In this document: positions 15,797 through 17,641 of the stretch, piece after piece
Layout of the letters: each line of letters begins with the position of its first letter
Numbering within the stretch: position 1 is the stretch's first letter
Origin: Granulicella sp.
GTDB lineage: Bacteria > Acidobacteriota > Terriglobia > Terriglobales > Acidobacteriaceae
Direction of reading: 5' to 3'
Length of the DNA stretch: 17,641 nt
Assembly: GCA_003133205.1 (NCBI GenBank)
Contig: PKWK01000253.1
Location: forward strand, 1 to 17,641
Translations under genes and position numbers: made by a program
Notes under the pieces: model-generated
Database searches by the model: none
Told to the model about the DNA's origin: nothing
What the model saw: the letters and a program-made list of their open reading frames with translations, nothing else

Positions 15797-17250
<1,454 letters not shown>

Positions 17251-17251
17251 C

Positions 17252-17641
17252 TTATGCGAGCTCCGGATTTGGGTTGATGACGCCGGCCGTGTACGTCGTG
17301 CGCGGCCGGAAGTTCAAGTCCGCCAGCACCTGGTAGTCGCGCTCTTTCGCCTTGTGCTTCGACACGGCGCTGTTCGGATCGTTGATGTTGCCGAAGGTGA
17401 TCGCAGAGGCCGGGCAGGCCTGCTGACAAGCGGTCACAATGTCGCCATCGCGCAGTGCGCGGTTTTCTTTGTCGGCGTCAATCTTCGCCGCTTCGATGCG
17501 CTGGATGCAGTAGCTGCACTTCTCCATGACGCCGCGCGAACGCACCGTGACGTCGGGGTTGCGCATGAACTTCAGGCTCTCGGTGTCGTAGTCCGAGTAC
17601 AGCAGGTAGTTGAAGCGCCGCACCTTGTACACGCAGTTGTT
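17252..17641 (-). CDS. actB: Alternative complex III subunit ActB, C-terminal 129 residues
   Basis: The gene runs off the right edge; the frame is open to the last base, beginning [17 protein letters not shown]. This is the tail of the iron-sulfur part of ActB, a molybdopterin-oxidoreductase-like protein without molybdenum. Visible cluster ligands are C3, the CSYC pair (C42, C45), C72 and C76 ([14 protein letters not shown]). These are parts of the four-cluster ferredoxin fold that carries electrons in this complex. The N-terminal catalytic-like domain and most of the cluster domain lie outside the window. The stop is 1 bp from the actC start. Confidence 0.93.
   Translation of the reverse strand, partial: NNCVYKVRRFNYLLYSDYDTESLKFMRNPDVTVRSRGVMEKCSYCIQRIEAAKIDADKENRALRDGDIVTACQQACPASAITFGNINDPNSAVSKHKAKERDYQVLADLNFRPRTTYTAGVINPNPELA

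Overview
The window looks like chromosomal DNA of an Acidobacteriota member, probably class Terriglobia (subdivision 1). I infer this from three things: high GC content, a fused alternative complex III / caa3 oxidase operon in the order seen in that group, and intergenic double hairpins built on GGCTAAAGCC, which I associate with these genomes. No species call is possible without a search.

Layout, left to right. Bases 1-636 hold the 3' end of a plus-strand glycine-rich hypothetical gene. It converges on a minus-strand gene (675-2219) for a large secreted lipoprotein. A gene-free stretch follows (2220-2964). It is unusually structured: a perfect 34-bp palindrome, about seven degenerate 28-bp tandem units each with an internal dyad, and a double-hairpin repeat. 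Next, on the minus strand, are a ferredoxin-type sulfite/nitrite reductase with an extra C-terminal helical domain (2965-5064) and a secreted GH29 alpha-L-fucosidase (5283-6725). Two small unrecognised plus-strand genes (6891-7151 and 7200-7463) run convergently into the end of the large respiratory operon.

From 7483 to the right edge, everything is one tightly packed minus-strand respiratory operon. In transcription order: actB (3' end only), actC, actD, actE, actF, an unnamed single-helix membrane protein, a SCO copper chaperone, coxB (CuA subunit with fused cytochrome c), coxA, coxC and coxD. Most junctions overlap or lie within a few bases, except 145 bp between coxC and coxD, which holds a double-hairpin repeat.

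Working together, Act proteins (alternative complex III) oxidise quinol and pass electrons through the ActE haem and the CoxB haem to CuA, then to the haem/CuB site of CoxA, where oxygen is reduced and protons are pumped. SCO helps build CuA. CoxA is of the A2 kind: the usual glutamate of HPEVY is alanine and is preceded by Tyr-Ser. The most interesting unexplained items are the dyad repeat array, the 34-bp palindrome, the unnamed RIPIDRAM protein inside the respiratory operon, the reductase C-terminal domain and a possible cysteine leader peptide before the reductase. I found no RNA genes, CRISPR arrays, insertion sequences or prophage genes.
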